Origin: Streptomyces benahoarensis
GTDB lineage: Bacteria; Actinomycetota; Actinomycetes; Streptomycetales; Streptomycetaceae
NCBI RefSeq assembly: GCF_007280575.1
Contig: NZ_VKJP01000022.1
Span: 1 to 37,660, forward strand
DNA: 37,660 nt
Direction: 5' to 3'
The notes beneath the pieces are model-generated. The model worked only from the letters and a program-made list of their open reading frames with translations. It ran no database searches and was not told where the DNA came from. Both the position numbers and the translations under genes were made by a program. Every line of letters starts with the position of its first letter. Positions within the stretch are counted from its first letter, which is position 1. This document shows, piece after piece, positions 25,501 to 34,630 of the stretch.

Positions 25501-28500
25501 TCCCGCACCAGCGGCAGGGCCGGGGCGGTGCGTCGCCGGTCGAGGCCGAGCGGCACTCCGCCGTCCTCCGGCGCCTCCACGACCAGGTGCGCGAACTGGC
25601 CGCACGCCACCTCACCTTCGACCGCCACGACCCGCTGTCCTCCCCCGAGAACCTCCGTGTCCACCTCGACCGCGCCTGGGTGATCGAGCACGGCGTGGAG
25701 CACCTGAGCACCTGGTCCGAGGCGGCGTTCGGCACCTGGCGCGACGGCCTCACCCCGGAGCACCGCGCCCTGCTGGACGAGACCGAAACCGGTGTCGCCC
25801 CCTCGCACCCCGACGACGCCCGCCTCCTGCACCTGCCGCAGACCCGAGGGGAGACCCTGCTCACCGAGGCACAGCACGCCTTCGCGCAGCAGGCCCGCGC
25901 CCTCCTGGAACAACTCCTCGGCACCGGAGCGCTGCGTACCGACCCGCAGCAGCTGATCGCCACCCTCGACGCACTGAGCGAGGGCGCGTTCCGTGCCGAA
26001 GCGCTGACGGAACACCTGGGTGCGCAGGCCCAGCCGGTGGGCGCGGCGCTCGACACGGCCCTGACCACGCTGCACCACACCCTCGACGAGACCCTTCAGG
26101 ACGTCGTCCACCGCCGGGGCGCGGAGGAGTACGCCGAGCAGACGCTCCGGTCCGCCACCCGTAGCCCCGAGCCCGTGCCCCGGGCGACGGAGTCCGACGC
26201 GCCGTCGCCGCTCTCCGACGGCGGCCGCGAACGGCTCCGCCGCCGGTGGTGGGATGCGTACGACCGGGACCGGCAGGAGCTGTACGGCCCCCCGGGCAGC
26301 AGGAAGCGGCCCACCGAGGGTGACCCGGAGCAGGACAGTTGGTACGCCCGGCGCCGGGCCCGCGAGGAGGAGCTGCACCGCGAGGTGGAGCTGCAGATCG
26401 CCAAGGAGACCGCGGCGAAGGACGCCGTCACGGCGGTCGAGCGGGCCGCGGACACCTGGCAGCAGTCCCTGGAGGCGGTGTCCGAGGAGATCAGGGCGAA
26501 GCTCGGGGGAGCGTTTGCGCTGCACGGCCAGCAGCCCGCCTCGATGGAGGCACGGCGCACCGCCGCGCGCACGCTCGGCGACGCGCTCCACCAGCGACTC
26601 GACGCCTGGGCCAAGGACAAGAACCGCAACCCCGTCGAGATCGGCCACCTGCTGGAGGAGTACACCCGGCCGGAAACGGTACGGCGCCGGATCGCGCTCG
26701 CGACGGCCCGCGCCGAGGCGGCCCGCGCCGCCCGCGCGGAGGCCGGACAGCTCGCCGCCGACGAGGCTTTGCCCCTCGCCCAGGACGCCCGGGACCGCTT
26801 CGCCACCGAGCACGTCGACCGCGTCACCGCCCAGTTCGACGCCCTCTTCACCCTCGACACCGTCTTCGGCACGGCACGGCAGACCCCCTCCCGCCTGCTG
26901 ACGGACCCGACCGCCACCGAACCGGACGGCACGAACGGTACGGAGGGTACGGAGAACGGGGCCGCGGACACCGCCTCCGAGGGGCCGGGAGCGAAGGACG
27001 ACACGCCGGAGGCGGAGCGAGACGCGCGCTCCTTCCACGAGGCGTTCGCCGCTTGGACGGACGGCCGTGGCAGCCTCAGCGGCCAGCTGAAGACCCGGCT
27101 GCTCTTCGAGGTCAGCGCCACCGACGGCCTGGGGTCCTGGGCCGAGGGCTTCGGCGGCGCCGCAACCGGACGCGCCGTCCCCCAGGACGCGTTGCGGCGC
27201 ATCGGGTCCCGCACCCGCGAGGACTGGTTCACCACGTTCCAGAAGACCTGGGGCCCCGACGACCTCGACGCCGCGCGTTGGCTCGCCCACGAACGCGCAC
27301 ACCAGGACCGCTTCGCCGCCGCCACCGCCTCCGCCTCCGCCCAGGAGACGGGGGCCGCCCTCACCCACGCCGGCCCCCACCCGGACCCCGACGAGATCTT
27401 CGGGCTGCTCACCGAACAGAACCGGACGGACGACGGCACGCGCACCACGGAGCCCGAGGCCCGGGACACCGAGCCCCGGAGCGAGGAGGAACAGCAGGCG
27501 CTGCGCGAACTGCACGGGCGGGTGGCCCGGCCCGAAGACGTCCTCGACCGCGCGCGCAGGACCGGGCTGTCCGCGCAGGAGCTGGTGGAGCAGATCGCGA
27601 GCCGGCGCCGGGCGCCGGACGCCCCGGCCCACGCGCAGCTGCTCTCCCTGGCGGACGCCCTCCTGAAGTGGCCGTCGGTGATCGTCGAGGGCGGTGTGGG
27701 GACGCCCGAGACCCGTGCCCGGCGCGACGCCACACGCCTGGCACGCCAAGAGGTGCTGGACGTCCTGCTCGACGAGGGGGCGGCGGCCGCCCGGCAGCGC
27801 GCCTACGAACTGTCGGAGCGCGAACGGGAGAGGGCGCTGGCGCTGCTCCCGAAGGAGCGGCAGAACGAGCTGGCCACAGCCCGCGGAGGAGAGAGGGAGC
27901 AGGAGTGGCAGGAGCGGCGGCGGGCCGCGACGTGGATCGACTCGGAGGAGCGCCGCCTGACCCGCTTGCCGGGCGGCATGCCGCAGCGGCCTTCCGGGGG
28001 TGGTGGTTCCCAGGGCTTCGGGCCGGAGGAAGCGGGGCCGTCGTCCTCGTCGTCCGGTACGGGCACCGTGCGGAACCAGGAAGTGCCGACGGCGGACCCG
28101 CGGCAGCTGCCGAAGATCACCGACGACGCGGGCACCACCCACGACGGTGACTCCGACGAGGACCTCCACGACAGAGATTCCGGCATCGGCGACGACGGCC
28201 TCGTCACCGAGATGCCGAGCGGACAGCGGCCCCCCGCCCACCTGGGCCGGTCGGTACCGGCGCCGCGCGTGACCGAGGGCTTTCTGCACCGCCTCCGGCA
28301 CGGCGATGCGGACCGCGGCGTCCCCGCCCGGATGCTCCCGAACGCCGACAACCGGGAAAGCGGCGGCTTCGCGTACCGGCCGCGCAAGAAGGGGGATCCG
28401 GCAACGCGGCAGTGGGTGCCCTGGGAGGACGCGAACGGCGTGGTGAAGGTCCGGGTGCGGCAGCTGCCCCCGCCCGCCGCGGCCACGGAACCGTCCGGCT

Positions 28501-31500
28501 CGGAGAGCGCCACGGCCGGGGACCACGCCCCTGGCCGTGGGGAGCTGATCGAGTTCTTCCCGGTGCGGTGGTCGTCCGATGAGCTGGAATCGGCTCTGGA
28601 ACGGGGACATGCCCATGCGCTGGAGACGGGGGAGACCACCCCGCACCACGGCGGCTACCTCTGGCGCGGCATCGGAAACGGCGTGCGCATCGACGGGTTC
28701 GTGCGCGACGGGGAACACGTCTGGGCCCGGCCGTCCCCCCACGCCCTGCAGCCGACCGGCCGGTGGGACGCCCGCGACGCCGCCGCGCACAGTGCCTCGA
28801 CGCGGGTGTGGCTGTCGCCGCACCGCGACGTGCCCGGCGATATCCGGTATGTGTTGTCGCCGGACGGCGAGCTCGGCATGGAGCTGACCGTCACGGTGTC
28901 CCGGCCTCCGGCGGAAAGCGGCATCGACGACGCGCAGTACCGCTCCGCCGTGCAGAAGCTGCGGGAGCATCTCCACGCGGTCCACCACACGGTGACGGGC
29001 ACCGAGCTCCCCCTGACCTTCACAGTGGACGAGGCGCCGCCGGGCACCGGGACCGACACCGGCCTCCACGCCTTCTTCCGGCAGGAGGACGGCGTGGACC
29101 TCGACGCCGTGGCGTACCACCTGTTCCGCATGGAGCCGAGTGCCGTGGAGATCGACGAGAACCTGAGGTTCCTGCGCCGGAAGTCCCCGGTGCCCGCGCG
29201 CGAGGACCAGTGGCGAACGCTCCGTGAGGGACTGCGGGACAGGGCAGTGCAGCGCTGGAAGGCGGCAGGCATCGCCGCCTTGGGCCGCGACAAGGAGTTC
29301 AGCGCTCTCGCGGGTGCCTCGCACGAAGCGGCCGACCACGCCGGTGCGCCGGGCACGGACGGCCCTCAGGAACCGGGTACCCCGGGCGACGGCGGCGGCA
29401 GCGGGCCGGGCAACGGCGGCCCCGGCACCGGTGGGTCATCCGCTCCCGGTGCGGTGCCGCACCCCCCGGCGTCCGCCGCGGGCCACGCGAACGAGGTGCT
29501 CCACAGCTCCGCGACGGCTGCCACGCCGGTGCCGCCCGCCCCGTCCGCCACCGCGGCGACGTTCCCCGGCCCGGAGGTGCCCTTCCCGCTGAGCCAGGAG
29601 CTGGAACCGCGTCCCACTCAGGACGAGTGGGCGCGGGGCGACCGCACCCGTTCCGGCGACGCGCGGCGTCAGCTCCGCACCCACCTGGCGACCTGGGAGC
29701 AGTCGCGGCAGCCGGAGACCGCCCGGACCCTTTCGCCGCGGCTGCCCGGAGAGGGATACGTCTCGTACTGGAAGCGCAAGCAGCAGCTGGACGCGTTCCT
29801 CGACGCGCACTCCACGCTCATCGACGGCTGGGACGGCCCGCACCGCGACACCGCCGTGGCCCGCTTCCTGGCCGAGCAGGTGACGCCGTGGACGGTCGAG
29901 GAGACCGGGCCGTCCGGGGACACGGCCACGCCCCCGCCCGTCCCGGCCCTGAGGGAACTGCGCCGCTCCGAGGCCGGTCCCGAGCAGTTGCTCGACCATC
30001 TCAAGCGAACGGCCGAGCCCGAACTCGCCCGGACCCTGCTGGGCATTGCCCCCTCCCAGGACTCCCTGCTGGATTTCCGGACGGAACAGGCCGTCAAGCG
30101 GGCCCGGCAGTTCCTGCGGCTGGTGGGGCCGCCCACCGACGAGGACGCCGGGCGGGCCCTGCCCGTGGACGCGCTGCTGACCGCGATGCTGCTGGAAGAC
30201 GCCGCGGTGCGCATCGACGACAACTTCATGCGGTTGCCGGTCGAGGAGGTCTTCTCACCGCTGAGCGACGTCTTCGGCGGTAGGGAGGCCGTCCGCAAGG
30301 CCCTGGAGGCGCTCGACGTCCGCGGCGTGTTCGATGCGTATTTCAGGGGTGCCGCCGGACCGCAGGACGTCTTCCAGCACCTCGTGTCCGTCGAGTCCCG
30401 GCTCTCCGGCTGGGACGACGACAACATTCCCACCGCGCTCTCGGACAACCTGGCGGACCGTCTGCGCGATCTCTTCCACGAACTCCACCAGTTCTTCCAG
30501 GCGTACGCTTCCGTGCCGTACGCGGACGGCGAGCTCACCCCGGGCGCCGCCGTGCACACGGCCGGCCCCGAGTTCGCCTACACCCGGCACACCAACGGCA
30601 ACCGCAGCCTGGCCCGCACGAACGACGTCGTCGGGCTGTTCCGCTACGAGGGTGTCCACCAGGAGCGCTACGAAGAGCTGGCGCGGCTGTTCGCGACGCG
30701 GGATCAGATCCGCCAGGAGTACCAGGCCCTGAAGGGGGAGCAGATCCTTGAGCAGCGCTGGCGCCAGGGCTGGCTGCTCGCCGATGATCCGCTGACCCGC
30801 CTCACCAGGGACGATGTACTCGACGAGTACGACTACAGGCGGCTCTACCTGCGGATGGGTGACCAGCAACGCGGCACAGCCGACAGGCTGGGGCAGGGCA
30901 TCGCGACGCCGGGGGCCGGGATCGCCCTGACCGCGGTCGCCCAACTCGCCATCAAGGCCCTCCCGAACGACTTCAGGAAGCTGCTCGCCGAGCGCGACCT
31001 CGACGCCGTGGCCACCGCCTCCGTCGCCGCGGCCGGCATGCGGCTGCTGCCCACCCGTACCGGGCCCGTCACGCGGCTGGTGTCCGTCCCGCAGATGCCG
31101 TTCCACATCGGCGAGGAACTGAATCTGGAGTTCGACACCGCGATACCGGCACAGGACCCGGCCCCCGGGCAGCACGGTCCAGGGCAGTCGGCGCAGAACC
31201 TTCCCGGGAACATGGAGATCACTTTCGAGGGCTTCGACACCATCGATACGTCCGCCTTGTTCCCGGGAGGCGTCACGGGGCCGGTGCTGTTCCGCCCGGG
31301 TACCCGCGGTGTGATCGTCTCCGCGGAGAGGGCACCGGACCTCGATCGCATGGTCACGCCGGAAGGGGGTGGCCAGGCGGTGTGCCACCCCGGTATCCGG
31401 GTCAAGGCGGTGCCGCTCGTCGCCGCGCTCCCACCCCTCCAGGTGCACGCTCCCTCGGTGGCGTTCTGGCGGTGGATGACCTCGCTCGGCCCGATAGTCG

Positions 31501-34427
31501 CCCAGCGCTTCGAACTGCGGCGCTTCGAGCTGGGCGACGGCAGCCGGCTCAGCCGCCTTGCCATCCGGGCGCGCCTCACCCGCCACGAGGGGGTCACCCC
31601 GCAGGACGCGGAGCGGAAGAAGGGCCAGTCCGCGTACGCGCTGAAGCTGTACCACAACGTCGGGCACCGCTTCCCCAACGGCGACCTGGTGCATTTCGCC
31701 GTGGAGTTCGTCGGGGAGAAGGCCGTCGCCCACCATCAGGTGCATCTGCATCCGGGCTCCGGCCGGGAGAACAAAACCACGTGGTTCGCGAACACCAGGA
31801 CGGAAGTGATCGCGCACGAGTGGGGGCACGACTTCGGCGCCGCGGACTGGTACCGGGACATCCGGATCCGCCCCACGGACGAGGACGGCTCGCTCATGTC
31901 GACGACCTTCGTCGACAAGTGGGACCGCGTCCCGAGCTCGGAGCTGCCGTCCGCGATCCATCGGACGGCCCCGAACCTGCGGTGGTCGTCGTACGACCTC
32001 GCGATGCTCTGGGCCTCCTGCGTACGGGCGGAGCTCGCCCAGGCACGCAGGACGGGCGAACACACCTCGTCGGGCTGGAGCGACTCTCTGACCAGCTCCT
32101 TGACGCGTGAGGGCGTGGTCCCGACGGAGGCGCTGCTGCTCTCGCCCGAGGAGGTGAAGGCCGCCGTGGGCGACACCCCCGGGTCCGGGCCCTCAGCCCC
32201 CGGCGGGGGCACCGTTCCCCTGGAGGTGCGGCACAAGGTGCTGTGGGGCGATCCCGACGCCAACCGACCCGGACGGCTGGCGCCGCGCAACCACTCGACG
32301 TTCCGCGCACGTCCGCGGCGCGTCGCCGGGTCGATGCGGCCCAACCACACCTACCTGGCGACGTTCCGGAGCCGGCCGTCGGGCGTCAGGGACCACGTCG
32401 CCCACCACAGGGCGGCCGGCGACCTCCTGGGCCCCTCGGCCAAGCCGGACGAGCAGCCGGAAGAGTCGTATGTGACGGTGCTGATGTTCCCCGACACCAT
32501 GACCGAGGACGAGGTCGTCCACACGGCCCGTCAGGCATACCTCGACTGGCGCAGGCGGGGCGGCACCCCCGACACGACCACCGACGAGACCGAGTTCGAC
32601 GGCATCTACCACGGCCTGCGCATCCGCGGCGTCGTCGACGCCACCGGCACCATCCTCGACTTCGTGCCGCACGAGGACCAGACCGACCCGGGCACCGGGC
32701 GCCCCCTCCAGGCGCCCCTCTTCCGAAGCGAACTGCCCGCTGCCCTGCCCCACGACATGCCGCGCATCACTCCCACCCTGGAAAAGTTCGTCCTCTACGG
32801 AGACCGCGGCAAGGGCCTCGGCGGCCACCACTTCTTCCACGCAAGCGTCCCGATTGCGAAAGGCATCTGGTACGGAGAGCCGTCGGCCGGTAACCAGAAC
32901 GGCACCGTCCACACCGTGGTGCGGTTCCTCAAGGCGACCATCCGTCCTGCCACCGAGAAGGCCGACGCCGCGCTGTGGCACCTGGCCGCCGATGCCGACA
33001 GGAGCGGGCGGCACCTCCTCTTCCCGCGGGACTGGGGTGCGGACACGCTGTGGAACGCGGTCCAGGACGCCCACACCAGGGCCCTGGACAGCGGCCGGTT
33101 CCTCTGGCAGATGGGGCAACTCGACCGGCCCCACGCGGGATACCTGTGGATGGGCGAGAGCAACGGCGTCCGCATCCAGGGCTACACCCTTGAGGGCCGG
33201 CACGTCTGGGTACGGCCCGCCCCGCACCAACCGCGGCTGACCTGGGAGTCCAGGGGCAGCGAAGAGAACGTGTACGCGGAGCGGCAGCGTCTCACGGTGC
33301 CGCTCCAGGACGGGAAGACGCTCGACTTCTCCGTCTCGCACGTCGCGCTCCACGACGGCGACCTGGCCCTGCTGTTCGAAGCCGCACTGCCCGTGCCGGA
33401 ATCCCTTCCCGAGAGCTACAGGCGCGCGGCCGAGCTGGTGCAGCAGGTCCAGGCCACGGTCGACCGGACGTACAACAAGGAGCGCCGGGCCGACGGGTAC
33501 CCGCTCATCCGCTTCGAGATCGTCATGGACGGCAGGCCCGGTGACCTGTCGGATGAGACGTTCCGGAAACTCAGGGGCCTCCTTGAGGAGCAGCATCAGC
33601 CGGAGCGGAACGCCGAGCGTCTCCTGGGCTTCGCGTTGACCGGCCCGAACATCGGGACTCTGCTGGCCGCCGCCCTCCAGCAGACACCGATGCCGGATCC
33701 GGCCGAGCCGGGAGGCTGGCGGTCCGACGATGACCGGGAGGCGGTCGTCACAGCGCTGTTCAACCGTTCTGTGGAGAGTCTCACCACGGATCCGCAGGTG
33801 GCGCGGCTGCTGGACGCCTACCCGGCCGACAAGGAAGCGCCGCACGCCACCCGCCACGACACCGTCACGTACCTGCTCGCCCAGCGGCGGCACACGTTCA
33901 GCCCGCACGCATGGGACAAGACGGAGGCCGATCTGAAGGACCTGCCCGCCGGGCTCACCGCGGACGACGCCCGCCTCCTCGCCTTCCGTGTGGCCCATCG
34001 GGACCGGGCCCGGAACGCGACACCCGAGTACCACACCGATGAGGTGCCGGGCCACGACAACCTGTCGATCAAGGTGCAGAGGGATACCGCCGGAATCATC
34101 CGCGACTTCTGGATCGGGGAGGACGGAGCGGAGACGTCCGCCCCCGCCGCGGCTGCCTCCCACGGAGACGGCACCGACGGCGACATCGAGATGTCCGACC
34201 AGCAGACCGCGCAGGGCGGCGCCGACATCTTCGAGGTGCTGAGCGGTGGCCCGTCGACGCCGGACGCGGGGTCCGATCCCTCACCGGTGGCCGAAGACTC
34301 CGGGCCCGAGGCCACGGATCCGGTGGACCAGGAGACCACTGCCATGGACCTGGACAGCCCCGAGCCGCCTGACGGCGATGTCGCCCCGCACCGCACCAAG
34401 CGGCGGAGGTACGAAGATGGGACCTGA
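22533..34427 (+). CDS. giant WXG100-like polymorphic effector with metzincin and EndoU-like units
   Basis: The 3964-residue protein (GTG at 22533 after AAAGGGAT) covers about a third of the window. Residues about 1-105 form a WXG100-like/CpnT-type N-terminal module (MTWPQADEDVLREAEAAYRK), followed by hydrophobic helices (109-185) and a Gly/Ala-rich part to about 520. A Ser/Thr/Pro linker spans about 525-788. A long charged helical region reaches about 1890. An EndoU-like unit follows (about 1935-2190), then a Gly/Pro linker (about 2270-2330) and another helical region. A zinc-protease motif HEWGHDFGAAD is at 3095-3105 with a Met-turn SLMST at M3122. EndoU-like units lie at 3236-3383 and 3419-3563, and related strands near 3844-3866. 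The end is acidic, then basic (RTKRRRYEDG). Position after eccD/eccB and the N-terminus indicate T7SS export. No immunity gene is evident next to it. Confidence 0.85.
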   Translation: MALMPSQDVITFLNAIGMTWPQADEDVLREAEAAYRKTAGDFRQAGEYFIEVAQRISGEFSGASADQFGNWVEYLSSGDHPLLAAAAAQCEQLAKNAGDTATDVEHTKWSIIGQAIAMIAIQAAMAALSFFFGPGVMLGLSFEYAVVQEFVMNVIAALLRSIAAQAVIGAGVGGAVDLVIQGIQIGQGHRDAIDTDLLSQATVAGAIGGAIAAPFDLIGVGIGKWIGNRIGTGVKGALGKEFGHLFEGATGTPVGQLGKAERQAFAKDFAGLVGNTRNELANGFEKGLFSKGLLGRGAEGGKGSIAHAFTEKTGDLFAKHLGGTPVSAGGRAMTADEARAFGKEWAQAYTGEVRGGAAKGVGEGVETGAATGLGAGAGKELPLSVEEVAAKHLGAEGKALFGEGVPHAIRDVLGTHLEGDLRYRLAGLAAGTVTDGASNALSDAVVNYTYTGTFETTGGAFLGGMVMGAAGRGLGEYVMPPITQHAIHPAMAAVGGGLKAVHDQAVNPAVTALGGGLKAAKESLFGSPVVNDGTAPLLSDTDSIATTSTSDSVTLNGSEDGKEFFGKDVGGDKDDSGAGFPGAGKGGSADSDTFSTVSHTDTVFTTHSSDDSFTGSDGDAPATHLTGAAGAAPQEQHVGTPGRNAAPSANTPQTGAPHPQRTASRADAGHDPVRTGTTPKPGQDAAAVPSPKKVTTTDSSTQGKPPTTGDRTSSTAATTPRPPTAHATESGGTSAPTAGDHVTPAQGTGQHTPPTGAPHPTATDSGTPPQATEHPTATGPGTEVLPDPATDLVDRMIRIRAARHTAGVTDAPGGEPHGSETLWEAVFGADGPLAGHFGGDTSPTGLPHDDSGPLRPLTDGERQEWVQEHLLAAQRPLPASEEVLRRHLDDFLTTLHADLLTEFTASEEAARHFTPAPTWAEHPDAAKRADDWRAEQRRMAGAYEGELSQAQRAEAREEFFTSVFDQWAGDRFGGALRGGGAVPTEAHQLIPHQRQGRGGASPVEAERHSAVLRRLHDQVRELAARHLTFDRHDPLSSPENLRVHLDRAWVIEHGVEHLSTWSEAAFGTWRDGLTPEHRALLDETETGVAPSHPDDARLLHLPQTRGETLLTEAQHAFAQQARALLEQLLGTGALRTDPQQLIATLDALSEGAFRAEALTEHLGAQAQPVGAALDTALTTLHHTLDETLQDVVHRRGAEEYAEQTLRSATRSPEPVPRATESDAPSPLSDGGRERLRRRWWDAYDRDRQELYGPPGSRKRPTEGDPEQDSWYARRRAREEELHREVELQIAKETAAKDAVTAVERAADTWQQSLEAVSEEIRAKLGGAFALHGQQPASMEARRTAARTLGDALHQRLDAWAKDKNRNPVEIGHLLEEYTRPETVRRRIALATARAEAARAARAEAGQLAADEALPLAQDARDRFATEHVDRVTAQFDALFTLDTVFGTARQTPSRLLTDPTATEPDGTNGTEGTENGAADTASEGPGAKDDTPEAERDARSFHEAFAAWTDGRGSLSGQLKTRLLFEVSATDGLGSWAEGFGGAATGRAVPQDALRRIGSRTREDWFTTFQKTWGPDDLDAARWLAHERAHQDRFAAATASASAQETGAALTHAGPHPDPDEIFGLLTEQNRTDDGTRTTEPEARDTEPRSEEEQQALRELHGRVARPEDVLDRARRTGLSAQELVEQIASRRRAPDAPAHAQLLSLADALLKWPSVIVEGGVGTPETRARRDATRLARQEVLDVLLDEGAAAARQRAYELSERERERALALLPKERQNELATARGGEREQEWQERRRAATWIDSEERRLTRLPGGMPQRPSGGGGSQGFGPEEAGPSSSSSGTGTVRNQEVPTADPRQLPKITDDAGTTHDGDSDEDLHDRDSGIGDDGLVTEMPSGQRPPAHLGRSVPAPRVTEGFLHRLRHGDADRGVPARMLPNADNRESGGFAYRPRKKGDPATRQWVPWEDANGVVKVRVRQLPPPAAATEPSGSESATAGDHAPGRGELIEFFPVRWSSDELESALERGHAHALETGETTPHHGGYLWRGIGNGVRIDGFVRDGEHVWARPSPHALQPTGRWDARDAAAHSASTRVWLSPHRDVPGDIRYVLSPDGELGMELTVTVSRPPAESGIDDAQYRSAVQKLREHLHAVHHTVTGTELPLTFTVDEAPPGTGTDTGLHAFFRQEDGVDLDAVAYHLFRMEPSAVEIDENLRFLRRKSPVPAREDQWRTLREGLRDRAVQRWKAAGIAALGRDKEFSALAGASHEAADHAGAPGTDGPQEPGTPGDGGGSGPGNGGPGTGGSSAPGAVPHPPASAAGHANEVLHSSATAATPVPPAPSATAATFPGPEVPFPLSQELEPRPTQDEWARGDRTRSGDARRQLRTHLATWEQSRQPETARTLSPRLPGEGYVSYWKRKQQLDAFLDAHSTLIDGWDGPHRDTAVARFLAEQVTPWTVEETGPSGDTATPPPVPALRELRRSEAGPEQLLDHLKRTAEPELARTLLGIAPSQDSLLDFRTEQAVKRARQFLRLVGPPTDEDAGRALPVDALLTAMLLEDAAVRIDDNFMRLPVEEVFSPLSDVFGGREAVRKALEALDVRGVFDAYFRGAAGPQDVFQHLVSVESRLSGWDDDNIPTALSDNLADRLRDLFHELHQFFQAYASVPYADGELTPGAAVHTAGPEFAYTRHTNGNRSLARTNDVVGLFRYEGVHQERYEELARLFATRDQIRQEYQALKGEQILEQRWRQGWLLADDPLTRLTRDDVLDEYDYRRLYLRMGDQQRGTADRLGQGIATPGAGIALTAVAQLAIKALPNDFRKLLAERDLDAVATASVAAAGMRLLPTRTGPVTRLVSVPQMPFHIGEELNLEFDTAIPAQDPAPGQHGPGQSAQNLPGNMEITFEGFDTIDTSALFPGGVTGPVLFRPGTRGVIVSAERAPDLDRMVTPEGGGQAVCHPGIRVKAVPLVAALPPLQVHAPSVAFWRWMTSLGPIVAQRFELRRFELGDGSRLSRLAIRARLTRHEGVTPQDAERKKGQSAYALKLYHNVGHRFPNGDLVHFAVEFVGEKAVAHHQVHLHPGSGRENKTTWFANTRTEVIAHEWGHDFGAADWYRDIRIRPTDEDGSLMSTTFVDKWDRVPSSELPSAIHRTAPNLRWSSYDLAMLWASCVRAELAQARRTGEHTSSGWSDSLTSSLTREGVVPTEALLLSPEEVKAAVGDTPGSGPSAPGGGTVPLEVRHKVLWGDPDANRPGRLAPRNHSTFRARPRRVAGSMRPNHTYLATFRSRPSGVRDHVAHHRAAGDLLGPSAKPDEQPEESYVTVLMFPDTMTEDEVVHTARQAYLDWRRRGGTPDTTTDETEFDGIYHGLRIRGVVDATGTILDFVPHEDQTDPGTGRPLQAPLFRSELPAALPHDMPRITPTLEKFVLYGDRGKGLGGHHFFHASVPIAKGIWYGEPSAGNQNGTVHTVVRFLKATIRPATEKADAALWHLAADADRSGRHLLFPRDWGADTLWNAVQDAHTRALDSGRFLWQMGQLDRPHAGYLWMGESNGVRIQGYTLEGRHVWVRPAPHQPRLTWESRGSEENVYAERQRLTVPLQDGKTLDFSVSHVALHDGDLALLFEAALPVPESLPESYRRAAELVQQVQATVDRTYNKERRADGYPLIRFEIVMDGRPGDLSDETFRKLRGLLEEQHQPERNAERLLGFALTGPNIGTLLAAALQQTPMPDPAEPGGWRSDDDREAVVTALFNRSVESLTTDPQVARLLDAYPADKEAPHATRHDTVTYLLAQRRHTFSPHAWDKTEADLKDLPAGLTADDARLLAFRVAHRDRARNATPEYHTDEVPGHDNLSIKVQRDTAGIIRDFWIGEDGAETSAPAAAASHGDGTDGDIEMSDQQTAQGGADIFEVLSGGPSTPDAGSDPSPVAEDSGPEATDPVDQETTAMDLDSPEPPDGDVAPHRTKRRRYEDGT
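24015..24090 (+). repeat. in-frame 57-bp duplication inside the giant gene
   Basis: GGCGGGGGTTTGAAGGCCG occurs at 24015-24033 and 24072-24090, exactly 19 codons apart. The protein shows the same: HPAMAAVGGGLKAV followed by NPAVTALGGGLKAA. It marks the end of the Gly/Ala-rich N-terminal part, before the low-complexity linker. Confidence 0.75.
28554..29040 (+). repeat. EndoU-like unit A of the giant effector
   Basis: Residues about 2008-2169. It holds FFPVRWSSDELESAL, then GYLWRGIGNGVRIDGF and GEHVWARPSPH, followed by a beta/alpha extension that ends in LTFTVDEA. Unit C repeats the same order (FPRDWGADTLWNAV, GYLWMGESNGVRIQGY, GRHVWVRPAPH). The FP-x-x-W helix and the final strand pair resemble bacterial EndoU RNases. 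The fold assignment is inference; the internal repeat is visible directly. Confidence 0.5.
31380..32085 (+). other. metzincin-like protease region of the giant effector
   Basis: Residues about 2950-3185. The motif HExxHxxGxxD (His3095, Glu3096, His3099, Asp3105) is followed by SLMST with Met3122, spaced as a metzincin Met-turn. Asp as third zinc ligand is known in snapalysin, the small Streptomyces neutral protease. Boundaries are approximate. Confidence 0.7.
32238..32681 (+). repeat. EndoU-like unit B of the giant effector
   Basis: Residues about 3236-3383. It starts VLWGDPDANRPG, continues with HST, MFPDTMTEDEVVHTA, and ends GLRIRGVVDATGTILDFV. The GD-loop, FP-helix and paired final strands are in EndoU order. 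The last strand pair is echoed near residue 3844 (IKVQRDTAGIIRDFW). Confidence 0.5.
32787..33221 (+). repeat. EndoU-like unit C of the giant effector
   Basis: Residues about 3419-3563. FVLYGDRGKGLGGHHFFHAS gives a GD-loop followed by His3432, His3433 and His3436. FPRDWGADTLWNAV and GVRIQGYTLEGRHVWVRP follow. Of the visible units it has the best candidate catalytic histidines. Confidence 0.5.
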
Positions 34428-34630
34428 CACCCACCGCGTGCCGTACGGGGGCGGCCGGTCGCGCGCGGGCGGTGGCGCGCGGGCGGTGGCGCGCGCGTCG
34501 CGGAGGTCCGGCCGCTGCCCGAGCGGCGCACCACGGCAGGTCCCGGACGCGTCCCGTAGGGGACGGCCGCCCGGCCCTCCCCGTCCGTACATCCACACAT
34601 CCACGCAGAGCAACAGCAGAAGAGGAGATG

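Noticed and set aside
24600..29339. A 1579-codon open frame on the minus strand opposite the giant effector
   Set aside because: Its product is low-complexity Arg/Gly/Val/Leu with no domain pattern. It is the usual GC-skew antisense shadow of a high-GC gene with clear plus-strand motifs.
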